DNA from: Saccharothrix sp. | GTDB lineage: Bacteria; Actinomycetota; Actinomycetes; Mycobacteriales; Pseudonocardiaceae | Assembly: GCF_031180885.1 (NCBI RefSeq) | Contig: NZ_JAPSLK010000021.1 | Span: 54,062 to 118,061 of the forward strand | Length of the DNA: 64,000 nucleotides | Reading direction: 5' to 3' | Shown: one piece after another, positions 48,407 to 57,351 of the stretch | Layout of the letters: each line of letters opens with the position of its first letter | Numbering within the stretch: the stretch's first letter is position 1 | Program-made: the position numbers and the translations under genes | The notes under the pieces: model-generated | The model's input: the letters and a program-made list of their open reading frames with translations, nothing else | Databases searched by the model: none | Told to the model about the DNA's origin: nothing

Positions 48407-49687
48407 CTAGCCGAGTTGGAAGATCTGGTGGGCGCCGCCGTCGCACGGGTCCTGGATCAGTTGGACACCCGCCTGCCGACTGCCGCCGTACACGCCGATG
48501 CAGTAGCGCGCACCCGGCACCGAGTGCAGGCGGTACCCGGCGGCGACCGGTTCGAGGGTGAACTTCTGGTCGGCGCGGTCGGCGCAGGTGTCGCCCGCGA
48601 GGAGGACGCCCACGTCGGTGCCCTCGTAGTCCACGGTCGCGCAGCCGACGCCGTACTGGATGTTGTGCAGCTTGATCCGGAACGAGCCGTCCGGCAGGCG
48701 CTCCAGCTCGGTGGGCGGGGTGGCGGTGGCGCAGTCGTACTGGCCCAGGACGATCCGTGGCTTGGTGGTGAACGCCTCCTGGCCTTCCCCGACGCACAGG
48801 CCCGTGTGGCCCAGGCGGATGCGCTGGATGCCGTCCCGGGGGCCGCGGTTGGGTGGCGGTTGGGGGCGGTTCTCCGTGGTGGGGACGGTGGTGGGCGCGG
48901 GTGGCTGCGGGTTGGGGTGCTGCGGGGCGGGTGCGAGGTTTTCGGCGGGGGCGGTGGACGTGGTGGTGGACGTCGTCATCTCGGCCGTGGTGGTGGGGGT
49001 GGTCGTGGTGGTCGGGGTGGGGGCGGCGTTCGGCGCGGCGGACGGGGGCGAGTTGGTCAGCACCGCCACCAGGACCGCCGCCAGCACGACCGCCGCGACA
49101 CCCGACACGACCGCCACCGCCCTGCTCCGGCGCACGACAGCAGGGGTCGAGACGGCTGGAGCCACCGGTGCCGGCGGCGGCTCGGGCGCAACTGGGCGCT
49201 CCGGCTCGGCGGCTGCCGGCTGCTCCGGCCCGGCGGCCTTCGGCTCCTCGGGCTCGGCGGCTTTCGGCTGCTCAAGCTTGGCGGCTGCCGCCTTCTCAGG
49301 CTCGGCGGCTGCCGGCTCCGCAGGTTCGGCCGGTTGCTCGGGTTCGGGTTCGGCCGCTACCGGTTCCCCGGGCTTCGGCTCGGTGTCCGGGATCGCCGCA
49401 TCCAACTCGGCCGCCGCCAGGTCGGCGCGTACCCGAGCCCACGCCGCAGCGGTTTCCTCATCCCCGCCGCACGCCCGGACGAACGCCACCACGATCTGCT
49501 CGCGCGGCAACGTCGAACGCGACAAAGCCGAGTTCAGCGTCGACGTCGGCAGGACCTCGCCCAGGTTCGCCGCACGCCGTTCCAAGACCCTGAAGCTGTA
49601 CCCGGACCGCACGCGCAGCGCCCTCATGGCGGCCACGAACTCCGCCGCGTCCTCAGCCTCCGGCGGCCTCAAGTGGTGTGACTCCAC
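48407..49687 (-). CDS. HTH-transmembrane-ricin lectin fusion
   Basis: A 426-aa protein with an unusual layout. The N-terminal ~85 residues are an XRE-like cytoplasmic domain (MRALRVRSGYSFRVLERRA). Residues ~95-185 form a Pro/Glu/Ala repeat stalk with AAEPE and EQPKAAEP units. A single helix (AVAVVSGVAAVVLAAVLVAV) near 195-215 crosses the membrane, followed by a Thr/Pro-rich outer stalk and a C-terminal ricin-type beta-trefoil with QxW-like repeats (GDTCADRADQKF, DPCDGGAHQIFQL). It may couple sugar binding outside to DNA or protein contacts inside. The GTG follows GGGGGAGG. Confidence 0.8.
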   Translation of the reverse strand: MESHHLRPPEAEDAAEFVAAMRALRVRSGYSFRVLERRAANLGEVLPTSTLNSALSRSTLPREQIVVAFVRACGGDEETAAAWARVRADLAAAELDAAIPDTEPKPGEPVAAEPEPEQPAEPAEPAAAEPEKAAAAKLEQPKAAEPEEPKAAGPEQPAAAEPERPVAPEPPPAPVAPAVSTPAVVRRSRAVAVVSGVAAVVLAAVLVAVLTNSPPSAAPNAAPTPTTTTTPTTTAEMTTSTTTSTAPAENLAPAPQHPNPQPPAPTTVPTTENRPQPPPNRGPRDGIQRIRLGHTGLCVGEGQEAFTTKPRIVLGQYDCATATPPTELERLPDGSFRIKLHNIQYGVGCATVDYEGTDVGVLLAGDTCADRADQKFTLEPVAAGYRLHSVPGARYCIGVYGGSRQAGVQLIQDPCDGGAHQIFQLG

Positions 49688-49747
49688 TGATCCCTCCCCC
49701 AAGGTGCGCCGCAGATCATGGCACAACCGGCGGACGGCCGTGGGCGG

Positions 49748-50619
49748 TCAGGTGCCGGCCAGTTCGCGGACCACCTCGGTGAACGCGGTCACCAGCGGGT
49801 TGGTGCACGTGACCGGCCGGGCCAGCGCGATGCGCAGCGGCGGGATGTCGGTGATCGGGCGCCACGCCAGGTCGGGGCGGGCGTAGTAGGCGGCCATCGA
49901 CGCCGGGCCGATGCACACCGCCGCGCCGGCGGCCACGTGGTCCAGCATCTCCTCGACGTTGTCGTTCTCCGGGCCCCACACCGGTTCCGAGCCGTCCGGG
50001 CGCGGGTTGACCGCCCACCAGTCCACCCAGTGCCGGGGCGCTTTCCTCGTCCACACCAGCGGTTCGTCGCGGAGGTCGGCGATGGTCACCGCGGACCGGG
50101 CCGCCAGCGGGTGAGTCGCCGCGACGCCGACCAGCCGGTGCTCGAGCGCGACGACCTCGGTGCGCAGGCCCGAGGTGTCGGCGGGCAGCCAGACGAACGC
50201 CGTGTCCACCACGCCGTCCCGCAGCGCGTCGACCTCGCCGCCCCAGTCGAACCGCTTGGGCTCGACGACGACCTCCGGGTGGCGCGCGCTGAACTCGGCG
50301 CCCTGGTGGTCAGCGGTCCCGCGCCGGTCGCCTCGAACCCGATGCGCAGGACCGACGCGACACCGCGCGCGGTGCGTTGCGCGGCCTGCCAGTCCTCGAT
50401 GACGCGCCGGGCGGCGGGCAGCAGCGCGGCGCCGGCGGCGGTCAGCCGGACCTCGCGGCTGGTCCGCTCGAACAGGGTGAGCCGCAGGTCCTCCTCCAGC
50501 CGCCGGATCTGCCTGCTCAGCGATGGCTGCGACACGAACAGGCGCTCGGCGGCGCGGGTGAAGTTCAGCTCCTCCGCCACGGCCACGAAGTAGCGCAGGA
50601 CGCGGGTGTCGACGTCCAC
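49748..50619 (-). pseudogene. LysR-type regulator with a frameshift
   Basis: The first ~105 codons encode a normal LysR helix-turn-helix (YFVAVAEELNFTRAAERLFV, then SQPSLSRQIRRLEEDL) up to GFEATGAG. Near 50305 the frame must shift to continue into EFSARHPEVVVEPKRFDWGG and the effector domain ending TAFTEVVRELAGT. Codon bias is normal on both sides, so the break is recent or a sequencing error; a single missing base would restore one ~290-aa protein. It is divergent from the lipoprotein gene. Confidence 0.75.
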
Positions 50620-50708
50620 CGGTTCGGCCCCCTCGGTGCGATCTATGCGCCCAGGGTATGGCCGGAGGTCTTGGACGTGGAGCGGGGATCGCGTGTCTCC
50701 TGGGAACC

Positions 50709-51188
50709 ATGCGGACCTACCAGCGCCTCACCGCCGCCGCACTCCTCGCGCTCGCCACCGCGTGCGGCACCTCGACCCCGCCGTCGACCCGGGCAACCTC
50801 GACCCAGGCACCGGCGTCGACCGGGGCACCCCGGTCGGAGAACCTGTCGGAGGCTGATCGTGCGGCGGCTCCCCAGGTCGCGCAGCGGTTCGTGGACGCG
50901 GCCAACGCGGGCGACTCGGCCGCCGTCGCCGCCACCTTCGCCGAGGACGCCCGGTTCGACAGCGTCGGCCGGATCTACCCGTCGCGCCGGGACATCATGG
51001 ACCGGTTCCTCGACCCCGAGGTGATCGACGCGGGCGGCCGGTACGAGGTCACCGGCACCCGGTGGAACGGCGACCGCTACCGCGTCGACTACACCTTCAC
51101 CACTCGCAGCGGTGCGCGCGAGGTCTTCTACTACGAGTTCCTGGTCCGCGACGGCCTCATCCGGGACGTGATCGGCCGCTACAGCTGA
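50709..51188 (+). CDS. NTF2-like lipoprotein
   Basis: A 159-aa lipoprotein. A signal of ~20 residues ends with the lipobox LATAC (Cys near residue 18), followed by a Ser/Thr/Pro linker. The C-terminal ~115 residues resemble the NTF2/SnoaL fold: AQRFVDAANAGDSAAVAATF and TFTTRSGAREVFYYEFLVRDG. No catalytic role is evident. ATG 50709 is preferred to the upstream in-frame start because it begins the signal peptide. The LysR-type gene is divergent. Confidence 0.78.
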   Translation: MRTYQRLTAAALLALATACGTSTPPSTRATSTQAPASTGAPRSENLSEADRAAAPQVAQRFVDAANAGDSAAVAATFAEDARFDSVGRIYPSRRDIMDRFLDPEVIDAGGRYEVTGTRWNGDRYRVDYTFTTRSGAREVFYYEFLVRDGLIRDVIGRYS

Positions 51189-51193
51189 ACCCG

Positions 51194-51733
51194 CTACAGC
51201 TGAACCCGCGCCGCCAGTGCCGCGGTGTCGTGCGCAAGCACCAGTTCCGTCGGCAGGTCCTGCCGGCCCAGCTCGCGGTTGACCCGGATCATGTGGTGGT
51301 TGTCGCTCTCGGTCGCCGTCGACACCCGGACCGCCGCCGGGTCCTCCGCCATCCACCGCAGCAACTCGCCCTTGAGCCACGCCCCGATCCGCCGGCCCCG
51401 GTGGGCGGCCACCACGGCGGTGTAGCCCTGGTAGAACTCGTCGGGCCGGGACGAGCTGGATCACCTCGGTCAGCCCCACCACCTCGCCCTCGAACACCAC
51501 CGCCACGACCCGCTGCTCGACCCGGGACGCCCGGTGCTCCGCCTCGGTCTCCCGCACCCGCTGCGCGGTCCACTCCGGCTCGCGGACTCGCTGTCCCCGG
51601 TCGGCGCGTCGTGGATCGCCGCCCGCGCCCGCGCCGAGGACTCCACCAGGTGCTCGGGCGTAATGCCGGTCCAGCGCTCCAGCCGGTACCCGGCGGGCGC
51701 GTCGACCTGCCACCGCGAGCGGTCGGCGTGCAC
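51194..51733 (-). pseudogene. GNAT acetyltransferase, frameshifted
   Basis: Three frames together spell a GNAT protein: WQVDAPAGYRLERWTGITPE (to ~51600), then RVREPEWTAQRV and VVAVVFEGEVVGLTEVIQLV (to ~51465), then VVAAHRGRRIGAWLKGELLR and ATESDNHHMIRVNRELG to the stop at 51194. The acetyl-CoA loop HRGRRIG is intact. At least two frameshifts are needed, and its start is fused to a pstB tail, so the gene is dead. Confidence 0.75.
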
Positions 51734-51920
51734 GTAGTCCGCGGTGCGCTGGTCGGATGGGGACTCGAAGATCGTCTTCGTCGCCCCCCGCCTCCACGAT
51801 CACGCCCGGCGTCCCCTGCTCCGCCAGGAAGAACGCGCACTGGTGGGACACCCGCGCCGCCTGCTGCATGTTGTGCGTGACGATCACGATGGTCACCTCG
51901 TGCGCCAACTCGGCGATGGT
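51734..51920 (-). pseudogene. 3' fragment of phosphate ABC ATPase pstB
   Basis: About 62 codons match the end of PstB: TIAELAHEVTIVIVTHNMQQ and ARVSHQCAFFLAEQGTPG, then, after one frame break near 51790, TIFESPSDQRTADYV. Everything before this, including Walker A, is missing: the homology ends abruptly at about 51920, where a protease fragment on the other strand begins. It reads straight into the acetyltransferase remnant. Confidence 0.75.
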
Positions 51921-51935
51921 CTGCTGTTGAGCAGC

Positions 51936-52312
51936 GGCATCGGCGTCCAGGCGGCGGGCCGGGTGTTCTACAACGCCATGCTGCTCAAGACGTCCGGGAT
52001 GACGCACTTCAGGTACCGCATCGCCACGTTGACGGCGGCCAAGAACCTCGACCCGACGTGCAAGCAGTACAACGCGGTGAGGGCGGCGTGGAACGCGGTG
52101 AGCGTGCCGGCGCAGTCCGGTGAGCCGACGTGCACCCCGGTGCCGGTGGACGACTTCAGCCTGGCGCTGAACCCGGCGGCGGGCACCGCGCAGGCGGGCG
52201 GCAGCACGACGGCGGCGGGCGGCAGCACGACCACCGCCGGCTCACCGCAAAAGGTCCACTTCACGGCAACCGGCCTACCCACAGGCACGACAGCCACGTT
52301 CACGCCGCTGCG
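51936..52312 (+). pseudogene. 3' fragment of M4 (thermolysin-type) metalloprotease
   Basis: About 125 codons match the end of a secreted M4 peptidase: GIGVQAAGRVFYNAMLLKTS, RIATLTAAKNLDPTCKQYNA and VRAAWNAVSVPAQSGEPTC, followed by a Gly/Ser/Thr linker and the start of a beta-sandwich domain (VHFTATGLPTGTTATFTP). The catalytic HExxH region is absent, there is no start, and the frame is cut by the next gene's end near 52310. Confidence 0.75.
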
Positions 52313-52986
52313 GTCGAGTTCGCCAAGTTCTCCACGAAGTCGTCCCAGAGCCCTTCGGGCAGGTCCCGGACCGCTTCCGCCAACTCCTGGTGGAAACCCT
52401 TCTCCACCTGCCCGCGCACGAACGGCCACACCGCCAGCACCGGCAGCAGCAGACCCCGCGGCGACCCCGACACCCGGACGTCCAGCACGGACACGTCCCC
52501 GCGCACCTCGACGCCGACCTCGACCCGGCAGCGCACCCGCTTGAACCGCAGTCGGCCGACGACCGCCCGACCACCGGAGAGCAAAGCTGACGGGAAGACC
52601 GACCCGGTGAAGGTGTAGTCCGACCCCATGACCGGCAACTCGCGCACCTCGCCCCGCAACCCGATGTGCACCTCGCCGGGCAAGTCCGGGTCATGGACGC
52701 GCAGGGTCATCGCGGAGTCCGGCCCCTCGACGAGGTACTCGACCAAGTCCCGGTCGGCCCTCACGACGTCGACCAGGTACGGGTTCGCCATCTCCACCGA
52801 GTACCGCGACCCGACGGCCAGGTGCCGTCCCCGCACCAGCCGCAGCCCGCGCCGGCCGGGCAGTTCGGCGACCCCGTCCGCGCCGAACCCGACCGCACAC
52901 CACCGGGTCCAGAACTCCGCCCCGTCCGCCACCAACCGCCGCAACCCGCGACCGTCCACCTCGACCACCGCGGAAATCCCCACCAT
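52300..52986 (-). CDS. hypothetical protein, unknown family
   Basis: A 228-aa soluble protein opening MVGISAVVEVDGRGLRRLVA. It is rich in beta-strand pattern (YSVEMANPYLVDVVRADRDL, VRGDVSVLDVRVSGSPRGLL) and ends in an amphipathic helix (GQVEKGFHQELAEAVRDLPE). That arrangement is reminiscent of SRPBCC or lipid-binding folds, but I see no signature. No signal peptide or membrane span. Its end overlaps the protease remnant, and it is divergent from the exonuclease gene with about 31 bp between starts. Confidence 0.6.
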   Translation of the reverse strand: MVGISAVVEVDGRGLRRLVADGAEFWTRWCAVGFGADGVAELPGRRGLRLVRGRHLAVGSRYSVEMANPYLVDVVRADRDLVEYLVEGPDSAMTLRVHDPDLPGEVHIGLRGEVRELPVMGSDYTFTGSVFPSALLSGGRAVVGRLRFKRVRCRVEVGVEVRGDVSVLDVRVSGSPRGLLLPVLAVWPFVRGQVEKGFHQELAEAVRDLPEGLWDDFVENLANSTAAA

Positions 52987-53017
52987 GCGGCGATGCTAGG
53001 CGGGTTACCGTGCCGTC

Positions 53018-53578
53018 GTGAGCATCATCAACGTGGTGGACGTCGAGGCGACCTGCTGGGAGGGCACCCCGCCGCCCGGCCAGACCAACGAGATCATCGA
53101 GATCGGCCTCACCGTCGTCGACCTGGCCGAAGGCGTCCGCACCGCCCGCCACCGCATCCTGGTGCGGCCCCAGCGCAGCCGGGTCAGCCCGTTCTGCACC
53201 GAACTCACCGGCCTCACCCAAGCCGAGGTGGACACCGGCGTCACGTTCGCGCAGGCGTGCAAGATCCTCGCCGCCGAGCACAACGCCAACCGCCTGCCGT
53301 GGACCAGTTGGGGCGACTACGACCGCAACCAGTTCACGCGCCAGTGCAAGGCGACCGGCGTCGCGTACCCGTTCAGCCACGACCACACCAACGCCAAACT
53401 GGTCTTCACCGAAGCCCACGGCCTGCGCAAGCGCCCGGGAATGGCGCAGGCGCTGGAGATCGCCGGTCTCCCGCTGGAGGGACGGCACCACAGTGGCGAG
53501 GACGACGCGTGGAACATCGCCGCCCTCGTCCTGCACCTGCGGGACGGAGGCGCCTGGGTCAGCGCAGGTCCGTCATGA
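53018..53578 (+). CDS. DEDDh-type 3'-5' exonuclease
   Basis: A 186-aa exonuclease of the ERI1/KapD-like group. Exo I is VVDVEATCWEG with D8 and E10, exo II lies in WTSWGDYDRNQF, and exo III is RHHSGEDDAWNIAAL with the catalytic His and Asp. It trims RNA or DNA 3' ends. The GTG at 53018 follows TACCGT by 6 nt, consistent with leaderless translation. Its last 20 bases overlap the convergent serine hydrolase gene. Confidence 0.9.
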   Translation: MSIINVVDVEATCWEGTPPPGQTNEIIEIGLTVVDLAEGVRTARHRILVRPQRSRVSPFCTELTGLTQAEVDTGVTFAQACKILAAEHNANRLPWTSWGDYDRNQFTRQCKATGVAYPFSHDHTNAKLVFTEAHGLRKRPGMAQALEIAGLPLEGRHHSGEDDAWNIAALVLHLRDGGAWVSAGPS

Positions 53579-54962
53579 TCCCGTCGATCGCCTTGCCGAG
53601 CTTGGCGTACTTCTCGGTGTAGAGCACCGGGAACAGGCCGGGCGGGTCGGCGGGCCGGTACGTGTCCACGTAGTCCGTGCCCAGGTTGCCGAACACGACC
53701 ACGATGTAGTTGCGCTTGTCCTTGCCGCGCAACGACTTCACGATGCCGGCGTCACTGCCGGTGGTGTCCACCCAGCCGTTCTTGTGCGCGTAGGTCACCT
53801 CGGCCCGCGCGTCGCACGGCCGCACGTCCTGCCCGTACACCGCGTCGCCCACGGTCACCGTGCCGTCCGGCTGCACCCACCGCGCGGGCGTCCGCTGCGG
53901 GATGCCCTGGGCCGGGTAGTCCCGCCCGCACCAGTTGGTCGTGGACAGCATCTCGTTGTGCCCCTGGTCGCCCAGCGTCTTCAGGAAGAACTTCCGCGAC
54001 GACCAGCTCAACGCCTCCCGCGTGACGGCCTTGCCGGACCCGGTCTTCCACAGCACACCCGGACCACCGTTGACCAGCAGCAACAGCTTCGCGGTGTCGA
54101 TGCCGCTCATGTTCGAGCCGATCCACCGGCCGCCGTTCTCCGGCAGCGTCCCGGTGATCATCAGGGTCGGCATCCCGAGGTCCACGAACGACTTGTTCAG
54201 CTCGTCCATCGCCTTGAGGTCGTGGATCATCTTGATCAACGCGCAGGTCGACTCGTTCTGCGACTTGGTGATCATCTCGTCGAAGAACTGCCGCACGGTC
54301 TTGGTCTGCTTGCCGCCGCACGCCGGCCGCGGCACGGTCGGGTCGTAGACGTAGTCGCCGTCCAGCGCGACCCGGCCCTGGTCGACCAGCCGCAGCACGC
54401 CGAAGCCGACCATCAGCTTGAGCACCGACGCCGGGTAGGGCGAGGAGAAGTCGATCGGCGCGCCCTCCCGGCCGGCCAGCACGTCCCGCGTGCCGCGACC
54501 GCCGTTGACGTCCCACTCGGTGTCGTCCCACCACCGGTAGCGGACCTGGTCGGTGGACAGCGTCCGCCGGTCCACCGGCACCACGACGCCCTGCGGGTAC
54601 TGCGGGCTGAGCAGCACGTCGGCCATGGCGCGGGGCCGGCCGGCGTCGTCGAGTTCGATCACCGCGACGTCGAGGTTCGGCGTCTGGTGCAAGGGCTTGC
54701 CCGCGGCGGCGGCCAGTCGGGCAGAAGCCGCCGGGTACCCGTCGTACTTCTCCACCGGCTCGGCCGACCGCGCGGTCAGGCCCGGCTCCGGCGGCGTCAG
54801 GTCGATGACGTCCTTGAAGTCCTGCGCCACCACGGCCTGCCGGACGGCCTCGGCGAGCCGGGCCGCCCGATCGCCCGACGCGTCGGCCGCGGCGACCGGG
54901 GTGACCGTCGCCGCGACCAGCGCCGCCAGCGCCGGGACGGCCGCGAACCTGAGCAGTCTCAT
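53559..54962 (-). CDS. exported serine hydrolase, class A beta-lactamase fold
   Basis: A 467-aa exported protein. The signal peptide ends near residue 26 (TPVAAADA). After a ~140-residue N-terminal region, the penicillin-binding fold shows S179-V-L-K182 in YPASVLKLMVG, SQNES as the second motif, and HKNGWVD in place of KTG. It may be a D,D-peptidase, a beta-lactamase or a related esterase. The ATG at 54962 precedes a good signal peptide. It stands alone between the exonuclease and the 2-MIB operon. Confidence 0.85.
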   Translation of the reverse strand: MRLLRFAAVPALAALVAATVTPVAAADASGDRAARLAEAVRQAVVAQDFKDVIDLTPPEPGLTARSAEPVEKYDGYPAASARLAAAAGKPLHQTPNLDVAVIELDDAGRPRAMADVLLSPQYPQGVVVPVDRRTLSTDQVRYRWWDDTEWDVNGGRGTRDVLAGREGAPIDFSSPYPASVLKLMVGFGVLRLVDQGRVALDGDYVYDPTVPRPACGGKQTKTVRQFFDEMITKSQNESTCALIKMIHDLKAMDELNKSFVDLGMPTLMITGTLPENGGRWIGSNMSGIDTAKLLLLVNGGPGVLWKTGSGKAVTREALSWSSRKFFLKTLGDQGHNEMLSTTNWCGRDYPAQGIPQRTPARWVQPDGTVTVGDAVYGQDVRPCDARAEVTYAHKNGWVDTTGSDAGIVKSLRGKDKRNYIVVVFGNLGTDYVDTYRPADPPGLFPVLYTEKYAKLGKAIDGIMTDLR

Positions 54963-55028
54963 GCACACTCCCCCATCGGAAAACAACGCAATGAGAGGGA
55001 AGTTAGTGCATAAGTGACCGATGCGTTA

Positions 55029-56117
55029 CTACCGGTATCGCGGGTTGGTGTTGTGCCACTCGAAACCGCCGCCCATCCAGGACTTCAGGCCGCGCAGGAA
55101 CCGCTGGAGTTCCGGCGACGGCAGCGGCAGCAGCGAGCGGTGCAGCTCCTCGAAGTCGCGGACGACCTTGTTGTGCAGCTCCACCACGACCTCGGTGGCC
55201 TCTTCGAGCGAGATGCCCCGGTCGGCGGCGACCTGGAGCACCATGTTGACCACGGGCTTCTCGTCGGCCGCGTCCTTCTTCACCGACAGCAGGTCGTTGA
55301 CCAGCACGGACGCCGTGCCGGCCTGGAACGCGGCGCGGCGGACGTTCGGCTCGTAGTACAGGTTCGCGGGCACCTCGTACCCGCCGACGGCGTCGATCAG
55401 GGTCATCGACGTGTAGAACGTGTCGTGCTGGCGGGTGGCCAGGTACTTCCACGCGGGCGGGTACTCGCCGGTGTGCCGCCAGGCCGCGTAGCTGGTCCAG
55501 CTGACGAACATGGCGAACGTCGAGTAGTTCACCCGCTGCACGATGGACGGGGTCCCGTAGCGGGTCAGGTGGTCGATGCCGGTGCGCAGCGCGCGCAGCA
55601 CCACGTCCGAGGCGAGGGTTTCGTCCAGCGGCGCGGAGAACTCGCCCGCGTCGGGCAGCGGGTCCATGGCCGCCATCGCGATCGCCAGCCGCGGCGGGAG
55701 CTGCGTGGGTTCCGCGCCCATGCCGCTGTCGTCGGCGTACAGGTCGTCGGCGGCCCACCAGGCCGCGTTGAGCTTGGCCGCGATCAGCAGCCGGTCCGGG
55801 TCCGCGGTGTCGACGTGGGTCAGCACGGCCAGCCGGCCGAACCCGGCCCGGCGCATGTGGTCGAGGTCGTCGCCCTCGAACCCGATCTCCTCCGCCCACG
55901 CGGCCAGGCCGTCCTCGACGACCTCGGTGAGCGCGTCGTCGATCCGCTCGGCGACCGGGACGTACAGCGGCGACGCGGTCCCGTCGCCCCACGGCCGTTC
56001 CAGGTAACCCGGCTCCGGCGGTGGTTGTTCGACCTTCGTCAGCTCCGCCACGACCCGCGCGGCGGACGTGCCCAGCCCGCTCGGCACGGTCCAGTCCGCG
56101 GCAACGGTCTCCGTCAT
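55029..56117 (-). CDS. 2-methylisoborneol synthase
   Basis: A 362-aa class I terpene synthase that cyclises 2-methylgeranyl diphosphate to the earthy odorant 2-methylisoborneol. The metal motif DDLYADD lies at residues 124-130 and the NSE motif NDLLSVKKD at 274-282. The N-terminal Pro-rich tail of streptomycete enzymes (~440 aa) is short here. It follows the methyltransferase gene by about 60 bp on the same strand. Motif and neighbour together make the assignment strong. Confidence 0.93.
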   Translation of the reverse strand: MTETVAADWTVPSGLGTSAARVVAELTKVEQPPPEPGYLERPWGDGTASPLYVPVAERIDDALTEVVEDGLAAWAEEIGFEGDDLDHMRRAGFGRLAVLTHVDTADPDRLLIAAKLNAAWWAADDLYADDSGMGAEPTQLPPRLAIAMAAMDPLPDAGEFSAPLDETLASDVVLRALRTGIDHLTRYGTPSIVQRVNYSTFAMFVSWTSYAAWRHTGEYPPAWKYLATRQHDTFYTSMTLIDAVGGYEVPANLYYEPNVRRAAFQAGTASVLVNDLLSVKKDAADEKPVVNMVLQVAADRGISLEEATEVVVELHNKVVRDFEELHRSLLPLPSPELQRFLRGLKSWMGGGFEWHNTNPRYR

Positions 56118-56179
56118 CGTCTTGCGCCCCTTGGGTTCGGGCGCGGGGACGGGTGCGCTCCGCCCCCGCGCCACGGCGG

Positions 56180-57052
56180 TCAGATGCGGTCGGCGGCGAT
56201 CAGCAGGTAGTGGAAGCTGCCCTCGCGGTAAGCGGTGAGGAACGGGTCCTCGATGCCGGTCGCGACCGAGGACTTCGCGCGCAGCTCCCAGTACGGGATG
56301 GTGGCGGCGGTCAGGTCCACCACGTTGATCGGCACGAAACCGTTGTCCGCCAACGCCCGGAAGTACTCGCTGCGCGGGTGGATGTTGCAGATGTAGTGCT
56401 GGTCGATCTGGCTGACCGCGCGCGACCGGCCGCCGGTGACGTCGTTGTAGCAGCCGGTGATGCACACGTACCGGCCGCCGGGCGCGATCAGCCGCCTGAA
56501 CTCGCCGTAGAGCTGCTGGAGGTCCACGTACATCGTGGTCTCGTTGGTCCAGATGCCGCGCATCGAACCGGTCTCGAACCCGGTGTCGAGCATGTTCTTG
56601 AAGTGGAACCGGACCTGGTCGTCCACGCCCCGCTTGCGGGCCTGGTCGTTGGCGAACTCCACCTGGGCCTCGGAGATGCTGACCCCGTCGACCCGCGCGC
56701 CGAACCGCTGGTTGGCCATGAAGCTGGTGCCGCCGCGGCCCGAGCCGCCGTCCATCATCCGGTCGCCGCGGCCGACGACGGTGCCGAAGTGGTCGAGCAG
56801 GACGTCGGCCTGCGCGGTCTCCAGCCGGTGCAGCTCGGCGATGATCGCCTGGTCGCGTTGGCCCGCCGGGACTTCCAGCACGGACGGGTCGTAGGCGCCG
56901 ATGCCGTAGTGGTGGTGGTACAGCCCGTCGACCTCGCCGAGCTTGATGTTGACCGGGTCCTTCTCCTGGTTCCAGTACTCGGCGACCGAGCGCTGGTAGG
57001 CGCTGCGCAGCACCGGCTTCACATCGGTGGTCGGGGATTGTGCCGTGGCCAT
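56180..57052 (-). CDS. geranyl diphosphate 2-C-methyltransferase
   Basis: A 290-aa SAM-dependent methyltransferase making 2-methylgeranyl diphosphate for the next enzyme. The SAM loop is MDGGSGRGGTSFMANQRFG near residue 99, with VDGVSISEAQVEFAN following, and the N-terminal AYQRSVAEYWNQEKDPVN is characteristic of the GPPMT group. It is the first gene of the 2-MIB operon. The cyclic-nucleotide-binding protein gene that accompanies this pair in Streptomyces is not seen. Confidence 0.93.
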   Translation of the reverse strand: MATAQSPTTDVKPVLRSAYQRSVAEYWNQEKDPVNIKLGEVDGLYHHHYGIGAYDPSVLEVPAGQRDQAIIAELHRLETAQADVLLDHFGTVVGRGDRMMDGGSGRGGTSFMANQRFGARVDGVSISEAQVEFANDQARKRGVDDQVRFHFKNMLDTGFETGSMRGIWTNETTMYVDLQQLYGEFRRLIAPGGRYVCITGCYNDVTGGRSRAVSQIDQHYICNIHPRSEYFRALADNGFVPINVVDLTAATIPYWELRAKSSVATGIEDPFLTAYREGSFHYLLIAADRI

Positions 57053-57351
57053 GGTCCGAGGCGCTCCTCACGAGGTCGTCGTCCGGCGGCCCGGGCGCGT
57101 GGCGTCCGGACCGCCCCCGAGCCTGGCAGCGGGCGACACGGCGGGACCATCCACCGGGAGGGGACGGGACGCGCCCTAACGAGTGGTTCGCCAATCGCCG
57201 ATGAACGCACCCGGTGAGGATTCCGCCGCGGCGTTCGGCGGCACCCGTCCGCCACGCGGGGGATGCCCAGGACACCCGACCAGCCGCGACCCCCGTGACC
57301 GGCGGATACACCGCCTGGTCCGACCCGGTGTCGCCCTGTCGGACGAACCAC
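57053..57351. promoter_or_regulatory. promoter gap upstream of 2-MIB operon
   Basis: This 299-bp stretch holds the promoter of the methyltransferase gene near its left end and the end of the NarL gene at its right. I see no supported gene, no strong hairpin and no obvious operator. A 74-codon frame on the plus strand has atypical composition and is not accepted. Confidence 0.4.

Noticed and set aside
51194..52312. A mobile element as the cause of the gene-fragment cluster
   Set aside because: No transposase, integrase, terminal inverted repeats or tRNA attachment site is visible; only the junctions are seen.
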